Source: Acidobacteriota bacterium (GTDB taxonomy: Bacteria; Acidobacteriota; Terriglobia; UBA7540). From it: a DNA stretch of 52,635 bases. The stretch is from positions 1 to 52,635 of the forward strand of contig JAJYLL010000022.1 of NCBI GenBank assembly GCA_021787735.1, written 5' to 3'. A program made the translations under genes and the position numbers. Of the stretch, positions 42,796-52,454 are shown piece by piece. Position 1 is the first letter of the stretch; the number at the start of each line of letters is the position of its first letter. Below the pieces are notes generated by a model. That model searched no databases. It had not been told where the DNA came from and was given only the letters and a program-made list of their open reading frames with translations.

Positions 42796-43539
42796 TTACG
42801 GACGGATGACGACGACATCCGGGCTGGTGGGAAGACTGAAGTTTGCACCGCGCTCACGATTCAGTTCCAGCGTTGCAGGAACGTTCAGTTCGGCGATGGG
42901 GACCTTTCTTGTCCACGAACCATTGTTCCAATAGTCCGAACTGGTATAAATCGTTCCACCTATGATGGTGTATCTCGAAATCTCTTCTTTGTGTCCATCA
43001 CGGAATACCAGCACGGCGGGTGGGAGTTTATGCGTCGGTTCCATACCGCTGTATTGCTGTGCCGCCATCGAGCGGATGCTCCCGGCTTTTGTTGAGCCGT
43101 TCGGTGCAACCGATGAATTGACGATGGTTTGGCCGGAATCCGTAATTCTTACCCAATGATTACCTTGGAGTTCCAGCACCAGAGATTCAGGCGGAGGTGG
43201 TGCCGGAGTTTCCACGCGCGGCTGCGATTTTTCAATAACCACCGTACGCGGCGGCGGTTCCTCTGGAGGTGCCGGCTCGGAATACAAATCCGAATAGTAG
43301 TAGCCGGGATACAAATAAGAGTAGCCGGGGTACGCCGAGCGGTGGTAATTTCCATGCCCGCGTCCCCCCGTCAGGTAGCCCCCACGAGGAAATCCCCTGG
43401 AAGGCATGTGGGGCCGTCCCTGCATTATTGCGCCCCGCCCGCTCAGGAATCCCTTCTGTGCAGGGGAAGGTAACGCGAAAATCAATGTGCCAAAGATGGC
43501 CGTGAATAGCGCTAGAATGAGCCTCTTCCCCATGGCCAA
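42796..43539 (-). CDS. Secreted Gly/Tyr/Pro-rich protein
   Basis: A 247-residue exported protein of unknown function. The signal peptide runs ILALFTAIFGTLIFALPSPA. Residues 30-90 are rich in Gly, Arg and Tyr (GRGHGNYHRSAYPGYSYLYP), followed by a Pro/Glu linker. The C-terminal half (SLVLELQGNHWVRITDSGQT, LPPAVLVFRDGHKEEISRYT, GTIYTSSDYWNNGSWTRKVP) reads as a compact beta-rich domain, similar to those seen on secreted acidobacterial proteins. It is divergent from the TonB receptor gene and could share control with it. Confidence 0.72.
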   Translation of the reverse strand: MAMGKRLILALFTAIFGTLIFALPSPAQKGFLSGRGAIMQGRPHMPSRGFPRGGYLTGGRGHGNYHRSAYPGYSYLYPGYYYSDLYSEPAPPEEPPPRTVVIEKSQPRVETPAPPPPESLVLELQGNHWVRITDSGQTIVNSSVAPNGSTKAGSIRSMAAQQYSGMEPTHKLPPAVLVFRDGHKEEISRYTIIGGTIYTSSDYWNNGSWTRKVPIAELNVPATLELNRERGANFSLPTSPDVVVIRP

Positions 43540-43656
43540 ACCGTCCGTTGTCTCCGGACCGGAGACATTCCCTTTCCTGTCTTACCTATATTACTGAAAA
43601 CCCCAAAAGTCAAGCCAGGCAAGAGCCCCGAAATACTTCCGGGAACTCAGTTCATA

Positions 43657-43711
43657 TGCCAATTTGGCAGAAGCACACCGACTCTAACTTTTACAGACAA
43701 TTTGCAGAAGG
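43657..43711. promoter_or_regulatory. Operator-like repeats ahead of the TonB receptor
   Basis: A perfect inverted repeat TGCCAA-T-TTGGCA (43657-43669) lies between divergent genes. Part of it recurs 38 bases on as CAATTTGCAGAAGG (43698-43711), compared with CAATTTGGCAGAAG (43660-43673). Two similar sites in a divergent promoter region suggest a repressor or activator binding region. No regulator gene is adjacent. Confidence 0.35.
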
Positions 43712-43775
43712 AGAGCCCGTTTCGAGAAATACTTAGTACCGGAAACCGCTGCTTCCGGCGCATGTACGAACCTTC

Positions 43776-43782
43776 GGGAGGA
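43776..43782 (+). promoter_or_regulatory. Shine-Dalgarno site for the TonB receptor
   Basis: GGGAGGA, 9 bases before the ATG at 43792. The later ATG at 43915, which would place the hydrophobic signal nearer the N-terminus, has only a poor site. Confidence 0.5.
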
Positions 43783-43791
43783 TTAGGAATC

Positions 43792-46700
43792 ATGAGTTGC
43801 ACCGGGCAATTTTCTATGTCTGGTGAAACCTTCTTGCGGCGGGATTCGTCCGGCTTACTAAGCAAAATGGCGCTAGTTTATGCAGGTTGGTTTTGCGTGC
43901 GAGGGTCCAGGTCAATGAGAGCTAAGAAGTTCCTGTTCTTAATACGACTGCGCGTCACGATTTTGTTGATGACGTTGTGTGTATGCACAGTCGCGTTTGC
44001 TCAATCAACCGCCGGCGGGACAATCGAGGGACAGATACGGGGCCCCGGAGGAGTGCTGGTTCCCGGAGCTAGAGTTGTTCTGTTCAATATGGACACGCGA
44101 GCGCGTAAGGAGACGTGGTCCGATGAAACCGGGAAGTACGAATTTAGAGACGTTGCGCCGGACGAGTACCGGATCATTGTGATGATTCTGGGGTTTCGAC
44201 CTTCGCTTTTGGGACCAGTGAAAGTCATGCCTGGGAAACAGCCGTTGGCACTCGACGCGACTCTTTCTCTGGCAACACCGGGAGAGCGAGCTGGTTTTGG
44301 CGGCTTCAAGCGTCCGGGGGCGTGGCGGCCTGGAATGAACCGTCGGAATTTTCGTGGGCGCACGGGCCAGGCCGGGTCTGGAGAACGGGCCGGATTTGGC
44401 GGTCGTTCCCGCCAACTCCCGCAACAGGGTGGAGCGACCGCAGGTGGGTCCTTTAACCCGCAAGGGGAACTGAACAGCATTCTGGCAGAAGGTGGTGAAA
44501 ACGATACATCTGGCGGCTTGAGTTTTTCGGGGGAAGGCGCAGGAACGGGTCAGGGCGGTCCGCAAGGTGCTAGTGTTGGGGGCGACCTTGCGGGTGCTGC
44601 GGGCGCGAGTAGTTCCTTTTTGCTGGCCGGCAATGTTGTAAACGCTGCCGCTCCCCCGATGGGCGGAGGGCGGAGGGGTCGATTTTTCAGGTTTGGCGGT
44701 GGACCCGGAGGGCCTGGTGGACCAGGCGGAGGGGCGGGAATGCCCTTTGGCGGAGGAGGTGGGGGCGGCAGGGACTTTTTCTTTGGCGGTTTCCGCAGAC
44801 CTGGGGCGAATCGGATTCGTGGGAATATTATGGACAGCTACACCAACTCAGCATTTGACGCACGCCCCTACCCTTTGAACACGCCATCACAACCCCAGGC
44901 TTCCTTTTACCGCGAGTTGTTCGGAGTTTCGTTAGGTGGCCCGTTGAACATCCCGAAGATCTACAACGGTGGCGACAAGACGAGTTTCTTTTTCAATTTC
45001 AACATCAACCGCGGCACGAGTCCGCAGAATATTCTGGCTTCCGTCCCGACGGCGACGGAGAGGCAAGGCGATTTTTCAGCAACTGCGATTCTTTCAGGGG
45101 CAGGCGCAGGCACGATGCCGGTGATTTATCAGCCGACTGCGTCCCTGGGGCCACGAACAGCGTTCTCAGGCAATGTGATTCCATCGTCGATGCTGAATTC
45201 TGCGTCCCTGGGCTTGCTGCAATATGTCCCGTTGCCCAACTTGCCGGGACAGGTTCAGAACTATCATGTGCAGTTGTCGTTGCCAACGGCTACCCAAATG
45301 TTTATGGCGAGAGTGGGCCAGCAGATCTCAAGCAAAGATAATCTGGCCGTGATGTATTTTTACGACTCTTCGCACACCGATGGCATGACAGGGTTCCCGA
45401 ATATCACTTCAACGACGACCATACGAGGGCAGAACGTCAGCATCAACGAAACTCATAACTTCGGCCCGAAAGCAGTGAATAACTTTGTCGTCAACTTCAA
45501 CCGCGCACGGACCTACGTGACGAACCCGTTTTCCTACAACCAAAACATCGCGGGTGCGCTTCGTATTACGGGTGTTTCACAAGATCCCATGGATTGGGGC
45601 TTGCCATCAATCGGCTTTACAAATTTCAGCGGCCTTGGTGATGCCACCCCTTCGCTCACCCGAGACCAGACCATACGTTTTTCGGATTCCGTCATTTACA
45701 GCGCGGGAAAACATAACCTTGAGTTTGGCGGTGAGATTTCCAGAATCCAGTTAAACTCCCTCACGAACCCCGATGCTGCCGGCAGTTTTTCCTTCACGGG
45801 CTATTCCACCAGCGATTTCACTACGGCGGGAACTCCCGTAGCCGGCACCGGCTATGACTTTGCTGATTTTCTGCTAGGTCTTCCCCAGACAACATCTGAG
45901 CGCTACGGCATCCCCGCGAACTATCTGCGTTCATCCCGCTACGATGTTTACGGGCAAGACGACTGGCGAGTGACGGACCATCTGACACTGGATCTGGGTG
46001 GGCGCTGGGAATACGCGGCGCCTTTCACCGAGAAATACGGCCACTTGTCGGACCTGGCGCTGGGGCCGAATTTCTCTACCGCAGGTGTGGTAACGGCACA
46101 GAACCCGGGAAACCTTCCCGCATCGTTGTTGAGCGGGCATCCGGAGAACGTGGCTCCGCGCATCGGAGTTGCCTACCGGCCTTGGATTTCACATTCCTTG
46201 GTTGTTCGGACCGGCTATGGAATCTTTTATGACGAGTCAGTTTACCAGAACCTGGTGGACAACCTGGTGAATCAGGCTCCGTTTGCTACTACGAGTACCC
46301 TCGTGACAAGCCCTTCACAGATCCTGACGCTCCAGAACGGTTTCCCCAGCATCAATTCAACTACTGCGCGCAACACGTTTGCCGTCGATCCCAATTTCCT
46401 TACGCCGTACGCGCAAAGCTGGAACGTGATGCTCGAGCAGGACCTCAGCCAATCCTATATTCTTTCGGTGGCTTATATTGGAACGCGCGGGACGCACTTG
46501 AACCTTCTCTTGGTGCCGGGTGTCGGAAGTGCGCTGGCCTCAACTACACTGCCATTCGAGTATGACACATCAGGGGCATCTTCCCTTTACAATGGGTTAC
46601 GAGTGAGCTTGCGGCACTTCTCGCGGCGCGACTTCTCTTTCTTTTTGAACTACACCTACTCAAAGGCCGAAGACAATGCTTCGAGCGTGGGAGGGACAGC

Positions 46701-47394
46701 AACTTCCCGATTTTTCGGAGGTGGCCCCGGAGGCTTGGGAGGAGGATCAGCGATCTCTGCGGCGGTTAGCCCGCTGGCTCCCGTGCAGAATCCGTCCGAT
46801 CTGGGCGCGGAGTGGGCCCTTTCCGGATTCAATCCCACGCATAGCGTGCGGGCATTCGTGCGTTATCAGTTGCCATTTGGTGAACGCGGGCGGTTCCTCA
46901 GGAATCGTGGCGTGCTGTCAGCACTTCTCAGCCGCTGGTCGCTTAGCGACATCACTTCAATCAGTTCGGGGCTTCCTTATACTGCGTATGTTGGTGGCAA
47001 TGCCAGTAACAATGTGAGCGGGCTTGCCCCATTTGGGGGCTTGCGTGCCGATGCCACTGGACTTCCCGTAACACTTTCTTCATCCGAGCAATCAACGTTG
47101 AAGTACTTCAACACGGCAGCTTTTGCGTTGCCCGCTGCTGGAGAATTCGGAAGCGCTGGTCGCAACACCATCCCGGGACCGAAGTCAGTAAATTTCAACA
47201 TGGGTCTTGACCGCTTGATCACGATCTCACGCGAGAAGAATATCTCGGCTAATTTCCGCCTTGCAACGAATAACACGTTCAACATTGTAAATTACTCGGG
47301 CCTGTCAACGACTGTTAACAGCAACACGTTCGGGCGGGTGACCGGTGTGGGTTCCATGAGAACCATGACCCTATCGTTCAGACTCCGGTTCTGA
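43792..47394 (+). CDS. Oar-like TonB-dependent receptor with Gly-rich insert
   Basis: A 1200-residue outer-membrane receptor. Starting at 43792 it has about 40 residues before the signal (FLFLIRLRVTILLMTLCVCT); a start at 43915 gives 1159 residues and a normal leader. Next is a carboxypeptidase-regulatory-like domain (GGTIEGQIRGPGGVLVPGAR, about residues 75-140), then a Gly/Arg/Phe-rich low-complexity stretch (about 166-338, with GGGPGGPGGPGGG and GGGGGGG runs), then a plug-like region and beta-barrel (SFYRELFGVSLGGPLNIPKI, QDDWRVTDHLTLDLGGRWEY, YIGTRGTHLNLLL) ending TMTLSFRLRF. Such receptors dominate acidobacterial genomes and probably import oligosaccharides. Downstream is the VWFA-related gene. 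Confidence 0.92.
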   Translation: MSCTGQFSMSGETFLRRDSSGLLSKMALVYAGWFCVRGSRSMRAKKFLFLIRLRVTILLMTLCVCTVAFAQSTAGGTIEGQIRGPGGVLVPGARVVLFNMDTRARKETWSDETGKYEFRDVAPDEYRIIVMILGFRPSLLGPVKVMPGKQPLALDATLSLATPGERAGFGGFKRPGAWRPGMNRRNFRGRTGQAGSGERAGFGGRSRQLPQQGGATAGGSFNPQGELNSILAEGGENDTSGGLSFSGEGAGTGQGGPQGASVGGDLAGAAGASSSFLLAGNVVNAAAPPMGGGRRGRFFRFGGGPGGPGGPGGGAGMPFGGGGGGGRDFFFGGFRRPGANRIRGNIMDSYTNSAFDARPYPLNTPSQPQASFYRELFGVSLGGPLNIPKIYNGGDKTSFFFNFNINRGTSPQNILASVPTATERQGDFSATAILSGAGAGTMPVIYQPTASLGPRTAFSGNVIPSSMLNSASLGLLQYVPLPNLPGQVQNYHVQLSLPTATQMFMARVGQQISSKDNLAVMYFYDSSHTDGMTGFPNITSTTTIRGQNVSINETHNFGPKAVNNFVVNFNRARTYVTNPFSYNQNIAGALRITGVSQDPMDWGLPSIGFTNFSGLGDATPSLTRDQTIRFSDSVIYSAGKHNLEFGGEISRIQLNSLTNPDAAGSFSFTGYSTSDFTTAGTPVAGTGYDFADFLLGLPQTTSERYGIPANYLRSSRYDVYGQDDWRVTDHLTLDLGGRWEYAAPFTEKYGHLSDLALGPNFSTAGVVTAQNPGNLPASLLSGHPENVAPRIGVAYRPWISHSLVVRTGYGIFYDESVYQNLVDNLVNQAPFATTSTLVTSPSQILTLQNGFPSINSTTARNTFAVDPNFLTPYAQSWNVMLEQDLSQSYILSVAYIGTRGTHLNLLLVPGVGSALASTTLPFEYDTSGASSLYNGLRVSLRHFSRRDFSFFLNYTYSKAEDNASSVGGTATSRFFGGGPGGLGGGSAISAAVSPLAPVQNPSDLGAEWALSGFNPTHSVRAFVRYQLPFGERGRFLRNRGVLSALLSRWSLSDITSISSGLPYTAYVGGNASNNVSGLAPFGGLRADATGLPVTLSSSEQSTLKYFNTAAFALPAAGEFGSAGRNTIPGPKSVNFNMGLDRLITISREKNISANFRLATNNTFNIVNYSGLSTTVNSNTFGRVTGVGSMRTMTLSFRLRF

Positions 47395-47459
47395 GGGCAG
47401 AAGCTTTTGGAGTCGGGTTATTTTATTTCTCCTCTTGTCAGTTAGTTTCTGAGGTTGCT

Positions 47460-49772
47460 ATGCGTTGTCGTTCAATTCGTAGGAGAGAAGCTCGATATGG
47501 CCCTCGCGGGCCTGTGATCGGGCTGGCACTTGTGGCGGTTGTCCTGCTGGAGGTTGCGAATGTGCGCTTTGCTATGGCCGCACAAAGCGAGGGGCAGGAA
47601 GCCGCACCCTCGTCCAGCCAGATTGGCTATCAGAGCCTTGCGCAGGGGTACACGTTGAAGGTCTCCACGAATGAAGTGCTGGTGGACGTCCGAGTAACGG
47701 ACCGCAAGGGCGACCCCGTCACGAGCCTTAAGCAAAGCGACTTTAAGGTTTATGAAGACGGAGTGCTTCAGAGGATCAATTCGTTTGATCTGGAGAACAT
47801 TCGGAAGCTTGCACAGGAGTTGGGCGAGAACGGCAAGCCAGCGGAGATCAACCTGGGCGCTTTGCCCAGGACGACCCCGCAGGAAACTTACCGCCAGATG
47901 GTGCAGAACCACCGGTTGATTGTTCTGTTCTTTGACCTCACCTCAATGCAGATTCCGGACCTGCTGCGCGCGCTTCAATCAGCGCAGAACTTCCTGAAGA
48001 CAGGGATGACGCCTGCGGATCTGGTGGCTGTAGTTACCTATTCAAGCAATCTAAAAGTGCTTCAGGACTTTACGAATGACCGCGACGTGCTCTCGAAGGC
48101 GATCAAGAGCATTCAGATTGGCCAGTCGTCCACTCTGGCGACGAACGGAAGCGTTGGGGAGGCGGGCGGTACGGATTCGTTTGGCAATGAAGTAGTGACG
48201 CAGGATACAGGAGATGCATTTACTCCGGATGAAACCGAGTTCAACATTTTCAATACGGACGAGAAGCTTTCAGCCTTGCAATCACTGGCTGATCTGTTGC
48301 AAACCGTGCCCGGACGCAAATCTGTGATCCACTTTTCAAGTGGGATTGAGCAGACTGGTGTGGACAACGAAGCGCAGCTCCAGGCCACGATTGACGCGGC
48401 AAACCGGGCGAACATCTCCTTGTACACAATGGATGCGCGCGGTCTGATGGCCATGCCGCCTGGTGGCGGCGCGTCAGCGGCCAGCCCTTCCGGGACCGCG
48501 ATCTACACGGCGAGCGCCGTCTCATCACAAATCAGTTCCATGCACAACAGCCGCGAGACTCTCTCGACACTGGCCACAGATACGGGTGGGCGCATGTTCA
48601 CGGACCTCAACAATTTCGCCCCGGTTTTCCAGTACGTGCAGAAGGAAAACAGCACCTATTACTTGATTGGTTACACTTCGTCGAATACTAAAGCGGACGG
48701 AAGATATCGCCACATCCGGGTGGAGGTGGCTGGTGGGCATGGCCTGAAGGTCGAGGCGCGTCCGGGGTATTATGCGCCTGTGAGCTTTGGGCATTCTTCG
48801 GGTCAGCAGAAGGAACTTCAACTCTCTGATGCGCTCAACTCAGAGGCGCCCTTCCTCGATCTTCCGTTGGCGGTCGAGACCGCTTATTTCCTGCAGCCTG
48901 ATGGCCATTATTACGTAGTTTTGGCGGCTAAGATTCCTGGCTCGTCCATTCCGTTCCGTCAACATTCAACTGTCCACCAAACCCAGTTTGACTTTGCCTG
49001 GCGTGCCACAGATTCGCACGGCAAGGTGGCGGGCGCACTGCGTGATACGCTGCCTGTAAAGCTGGACGCCTCAACCTTTCAAACTGTATTGAAGGGCAAC
49101 ATCCTCTATGAAGGTGGACTGGTGCTGCCGCCCGCCTCCTACAAGTTGAAAGTGGTGGCACGTGAAAACATGACGGGGAAGATGGGTACTTTTGAAAAAC
49201 AACTGGTCCTACCTCCGGTGAGCAAGACGGGACTGGCACTAAGTTCTGTTGTCGTGTCAAACGAACTATCGAAGAGACCTCCTGCCCGGCCACAGCGTGG
49301 TCCGTGGGCTATGGGCGCTGAAGACAACCCTCTTGACTCTGGTTCCCAGGCGATCCTGCCTAGCGTTACCCGGGTGTTTTATGGTAACCAGAACCTGTAC
49401 GTTTATCTTCAGTCATACGCGAACAAGCCGGCATCGGCCACCAAAGCCACCGGGCATCCCCAATCGTCAATGCCTCCGTCGATGGCACTCATTTTTTTCC
49501 GGAACGGTGTCCAGGTTTCTCAGGCAGGTCCATACCCGGCCAAGTCAGGCAAGTCGGGTGTGGGGACAGCCTCTTATTTCACTGACATACCCTTGGCCAA
49601 GTTTCCGCCAGGTCGCTACTGGATGCAGGTGAATGTGATCGATGCCTCCGCCAATGAGGTTGCATTTGCCCGCGTTCCGATGGCCATCATATCAGTTCCC
49701 GATCAAGGCGGCGCTCATACCGGTGGCAGCGGAGAACATAAAAGCGCTGGTTCCGGGACGAGTGGAGACTAA
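47460..49772 (+). CDS. Secreted VWFA-related protein
   Basis: A 770-residue exported protein. A basic N-terminus is followed by the hydrophobic signal VIGLALVAVVLLEVANVRFA. The early domain (LKVSTNEVLVDVRVTDRKGD, VTSLKQSDFKVYEDGVLQRI) is a beta domain that precedes the VWA in the acidobacterial VWFA-related family. The VWA part has an atypical MIDAS start LIVLFFDLTSMQIPDLLRAL (DxTxM, not DxSxS), DLVAVVTYSSNLKVLQDFTN and KSVIHFSSGIEQ. The C-terminal 330 residues are beta-rich and end in a Gly/Ser-rich tail. It starts 65 bases after the TonB receptor, probably on the same transcript; together they may form a surface uptake or adhesion unit. Confidence 0.85.
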   Translation: MRCRSIRRREARYGPRGPVIGLALVAVVLLEVANVRFAMAAQSEGQEAAPSSSQIGYQSLAQGYTLKVSTNEVLVDVRVTDRKGDPVTSLKQSDFKVYEDGVLQRINSFDLENIRKLAQELGENGKPAEINLGALPRTTPQETYRQMVQNHRLIVLFFDLTSMQIPDLLRALQSAQNFLKTGMTPADLVAVVTYSSNLKVLQDFTNDRDVLSKAIKSIQIGQSSTLATNGSVGEAGGTDSFGNEVVTQDTGDAFTPDETEFNIFNTDEKLSALQSLADLLQTVPGRKSVIHFSSGIEQTGVDNEAQLQATIDAANRANISLYTMDARGLMAMPPGGGASAASPSGTAIYTASAVSSQISSMHNSRETLSTLATDTGGRMFTDLNNFAPVFQYVQKENSTYYLIGYTSSNTKADGRYRHIRVEVAGGHGLKVEARPGYYAPVSFGHSSGQQKELQLSDALNSEAPFLDLPLAVETAYFLQPDGHYYVVLAAKIPGSSIPFRQHSTVHQTQFDFAWRATDSHGKVAGALRDTLPVKLDASTFQTVLKGNILYEGGLVLPPASYKLKVVARENMTGKMGTFEKQLVLPPVSKTGLALSSVVVSNELSKRPPARPQRGPWAMGAEDNPLDSGSQAILPSVTRVFYGNQNLYVYLQSYANKPASATKATGHPQSSMPPSMALIFFRNGVQVSQAGPYPAKSGKSGVGTASYFTDIPLAKFPPGRYWMQVNVIDASANEVAFARVPMAIISVPDQGGAHTGGSGEHKSAGSGTSGD

Positions 49773-50076
49773 TCTGGTCGTGTACTCAATTCGTCGACCA
49801 TTTCTCAAACCTTGTAAACCCATCTCGGAAGTAATTGGCTAAATTGGAAAATGTTTTTGGTGCATCGCTCAAAAGCTGTTTATAAAAGTCATGTTTACGT
49901 GATGACAGTTTTGGGAGTGCACGGCAGGCCTTGACAATGCGGGCCAGATAGTATCATTCAGTTTTTAGACGTGGTAAATCGATGCCTTGACAATTGCAGG
50001 GTTAATGCTTAGAGTTCGCATTTCCTGTCGACGAAAGGGGAACCCCGGTATCTAAATTTCAGGAGAGGAGCAGCAA
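49773..50076. other. Leader region of the HU gene
   Basis: 304 bases with no gene. It contains two similar boxes, GCCTTGACAATGC near 49928 and GCCTTGACAATTGC near 49984, 56 bases apart. GGAGAGGAGCAGCAA precedes the HU ATG. No terminator for the VWFA-related gene was found. Confidence 0.45.
49931..49957 (+). promoter_or_regulatory. Candidate promoter of the HU gene
   Basis: TTGACA (49931-49936), a 15-nt spacer and TATCAT (49952-49957). The spacer is a little short. The leader would be about 110 nt. A second TTGACA at 49987-49992 has only a poor -10 downstream and may be a second weaker promoter or a regulator site. Confidence 0.45.
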
Positions 50077-50376
50077 ATGGCAAAAGTGATGACCAAGACC
50101 CAAGTGGTGTCGCACCTGGCCGATAAGGTCGGGTTGCAGAAAAAGGCCGCGGCCGGCGTGCTCGAAGACCTTGTGGGACTGGCCACTAAGGAGTGCAAGA
50201 GTGGCGGGCAATTCGTTGTTCCTGGCATAGGCAAGGCCGTTAAGGCCCACCGCAAGGAACGCACGGGTCGTAACCCTCAAACTGGTGCACCCATCAAGAT
50301 TCCAGCCAAGACTGTCGTTAAGTTCCGCTTGGCAAAGTCTTTTAAGGACGCCGTCGTTCCACCCAAGAAGAAATAG
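50077..50376 (+). CDS. HU-family DNA-binding protein
   Basis: A 99-residue histone-like protein that bends and compacts DNA as a dimer. It shows KTQVVSHLADKVGLQKKAAA, then the beta-arm region FVVPGIGKAVKAHRKERTGR with NPQTGAPIKIPAKTVVKFRL, the HU/IHF signature including the intercalating Pro in the NPQTG context. A Lys/Pro tail (VPPKKK) extends it by several residues. GGAGAGGAG precedes the ATG. It is monocistronic, convergent with the GH15 gene. Confidence 0.95.
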   Translation: MAKVMTKTQVVSHLADKVGLQKKAAAGVLEDLVGLATKECKSGGQFVVPGIGKAVKAHRKERTGRNPQTGAPIKIPAKTVVKFRLAKSFKDAVVPPKKK

Positions 50377-50472
50377 CATACCGGCAGATCGGCAGAAGTT
50401 ATTGGCGAGCGCCTCAATATGAGATGCTTGTCAATGGCGAGTAGCGGGTAATTTTCAATAGTATGAATGCGC

Positions 50473-50510
50473 GATTCCCCGGGAACAGGAGAATTCCATC
50501 CTGGGGAATC
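50473..50510. terminator. Bulged hairpin between HU and GH15 genes
   Basis: GATTCCCC (50473-50480), a 6-nt bulge, AGGA, a short loop and TCCTGGGGAATC (50499-50510): a 12-bp stem in the convergent gap. No T-tract follows in either direction, so it may act with a termination factor or stabilise message ends. Confidence 0.4.
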
Positions 50511-50582
50511 ACCATTTGAGGTGGGGAAAATCAATTGAATGACCCCATGTTTTAGCCGGTCAACTGTGATCTCCCATAGCGA

Positions 50583-52454
50583 TCACCAGGGAGCGACGGC
50601 TAGCCCAGGCCATGCCTTGTCGTTGGAACTCAAAGCCCTGTCCAGATTAAAAGCGGCGCTGATCAGTGCGACGTGGGTGAAAGCCTGCGGGAAATTTCCC
50701 AATCCTTCTGCGCAAGGTCCCGTTTCTTCTGCATACAGCCCCAGGTGGTTCGCATAGCTCAGCATTTTATCGAATATCAATATGGCCTGATCCAGTTGCC
50801 GTTTGTCGACGCGTCCGGCTCGCGTCAATGCCTCTACCAGCCAGAACGTACACATATTGAATGTGCCCTCGTCCCCTTGAAGGCCGTCGATTCCTGCCTC
50901 GGTATTGTAGCGGTAAGCAAGGCTGTTTGACACGAGGCCGCCTTTGTCGGGAGGACGGTTGATAGCTTCGATCGTCTTGATCATCCTGGGATCAGTGGGC
51001 GACATAAAGAACACCAGCGGCATAATCAGACTGGAAGCATCGAGACAGTTGCAGCCGTAGTATTGCACAAAGGACTGTCGGTTTGCATTCCACCCCTTGT
51101 TGAGAACCTCTTCGTAAATTGCATCGCGGACCTTCTGCCAGCGATCGCGATCCGCCGGGAAAGAACGCTTTTCGGCCAACCGCAGGCCGCGGTCCAAAGC
51201 TACCCAGCACATGACTTTCGAATACACAAAGTGTTTGCGCCCACCCCGGACCTCCCAGACTCCGTCGTCGGGTTGATTCCAGTTCTCGCAGACCCAGTTC
51301 AGTAATGCGCGCAACTCAACCCATAGTTCGTGGGAAATGGGGCTGCCATACTTGTTGTAAAGATAGACCGAGTCCATCAATTCGCCATAAATGTCCAGTT
51401 GCAATTGGTTGGCGGCTGCGTTTCCCACGCGCACAGGCTTGGACCCCTCATAGCCTTCAAGGTGGTCCAGGGTGAATTCATCCAGTCGGTGCCGGCCGTC
51501 AATGCCGTACATGATCTGGAGCGACCCGTCATCTCGCCGCTCGTGGCAACGCGCTTCAAGCCATTGCATAAATTCGGCTGCTTCCTCTGTAAATCCGAGC
51601 CTCATCAACGCATAGATTGCAAACGCCGCATCGCGGATCCATGTGTAGCGATAATCCCAGTTACGCTCACCGCCGATATGCTCCGGCAAACTACAGGTGG
51701 GTGCTGCAACAATAGCCCCCGTCGGGTGGTAGGTGAGTAATTTCAAAACAAGCGCTGACCGGTAAACCATTTCCCGCCATCGGCCTTTGTACCGGCAACG
51801 CGAAAGCCATCGGCGCCAGTAGTTAACGGTACCCTGGAAAAGCTCTTCTTCAGTAGATTCCGATATAGGGGTGCCGCAGCCTGCACCTGGTGGCATTGCC
51901 TGGAGCAGAAAGATAGCGTTCTCTTCTTCCCCTAAGGTGAATTCCGAGATCACGCCATTCATGCCATCGCCCTTCAGTGGTACGCCAGTCGCAAGTCCGA
52001 GGTGCAAGTTTGTCGATTCGAAACAGACTCCCTGTGTGAATATTCTCGTTTGGTGCGTGTCGCGCGCATAATTGAAGGCTGGCTGGCATACCATCCGAAA
52101 AGGCATGCTCCCTCGGACTACCCGCACTCGACGTATCAGCTGGTGCTTGCCTTCCCAGTTGCCTTTGTTGTCGATGGGCATGTAATCGGTAATTTCGGCG
52201 ACACCGGCAGTTGAGAGAAAGCGCGTGACCAGCACGTTTGTTTCAGGCCAGTAAAGCTGTTTGTAAGTAATGCCCTCGACGGCGGGGGATATCTGGAACC
52301 TGCCCCCTTTTTCGCTGTCAAGCATTGCCGCAAAGACGCTCGGAGAGTCAAAGCTCGGAAAACATAGCCAGTCGATAGACCCGTTCATGCCGATCAGGGC
52401 CACGGTGTGCAGGTCGCCGATGATTCCGTAGTTTTCAATTGGTTGGTACCCCAT
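50583..52454 (-). CDS. Glycoside hydrolase family 15 protein (glucoamylase/trehalase-like)
   Basis: A 623-residue GH15 enzyme. The start at 52454 gives [20 protein letters not shown], the usual opening with [20 protein letters not shown]. The frame stays open upstream to the window end, so a longer N-terminus is possible. An N-terminal beta-sandwich (to about 260) precedes the (alpha/alpha)6 barrel with [20 protein letters not shown]. The probable general acid is the Glu in VWEVRGG and the general base the Glu in [11 protein letters not shown]. Non-secreted GH15 proteins of this length are often trehalases or glucoamylases acting on alpha-glucans or trehalose; the substrate is not resolved. 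No ABC or PTS partner is adjacent. Confidence 0.93.
   Translation of the reverse strand: MGYQPIENYGIIGDLHTVALIGMNGSIDWLCFPSFDSPSVFAAMLDSEKGGRFQISPAVEGITYKQLYWPETNVLVTRFLSTAGVAEITDYMPIDNKGNWEGKHQLIRRVRVVRGSMPFRMVCQPAFNYARDTHQTRIFTQGVCFESTNLHLGLATGVPLKGDGMNGVISEFTLGEEENAIFLLQAMPPGAGCGTPISESTEEELFQGTVNYWRRWLSRCRYKGRWREMVYRSALVLKLLTYHPTGAIVAAPTCSLPEHIGGERNWDYRYTWIRDAAFAIYALMRLGFTEEAAEFMQWLEARCHERRDDGSLQIMYGIDGRHRLDEFTLDHLEGYEGSKPVRVGNAAANQLQLDIYGELMDSVYLYNKYGSPISHELWVELRALLNWVCENWNQPDDGVWEVRGGRKHFVYSKVMCWVALDRGLRLAEKRSFPADRDRWQKVRDAIYEEVLNKGWNANRQSFVQYYGCNCLDASSLIMPLVFFMSPTDPRMIKTIEAINRPPDKGGLVSNSLAYRYNTEAGIDGLQGDEGTFNMCTFWLVEALTRAGRVDKRQLDQAILIFDKMLSYANHLGLYAEETGPCAEGLGNFPQAFTHVALISAAFNLDRALSSNDKAWPGLAVAPW

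Noticed and set aside
44660..44805. Short repeated GGxGGx units as a CRISPR or tandem DNA repeat array
   Set aside because: They are codons for a Gly-rich protein stretch in the frame of the receptor; no spacer-repeat structure.
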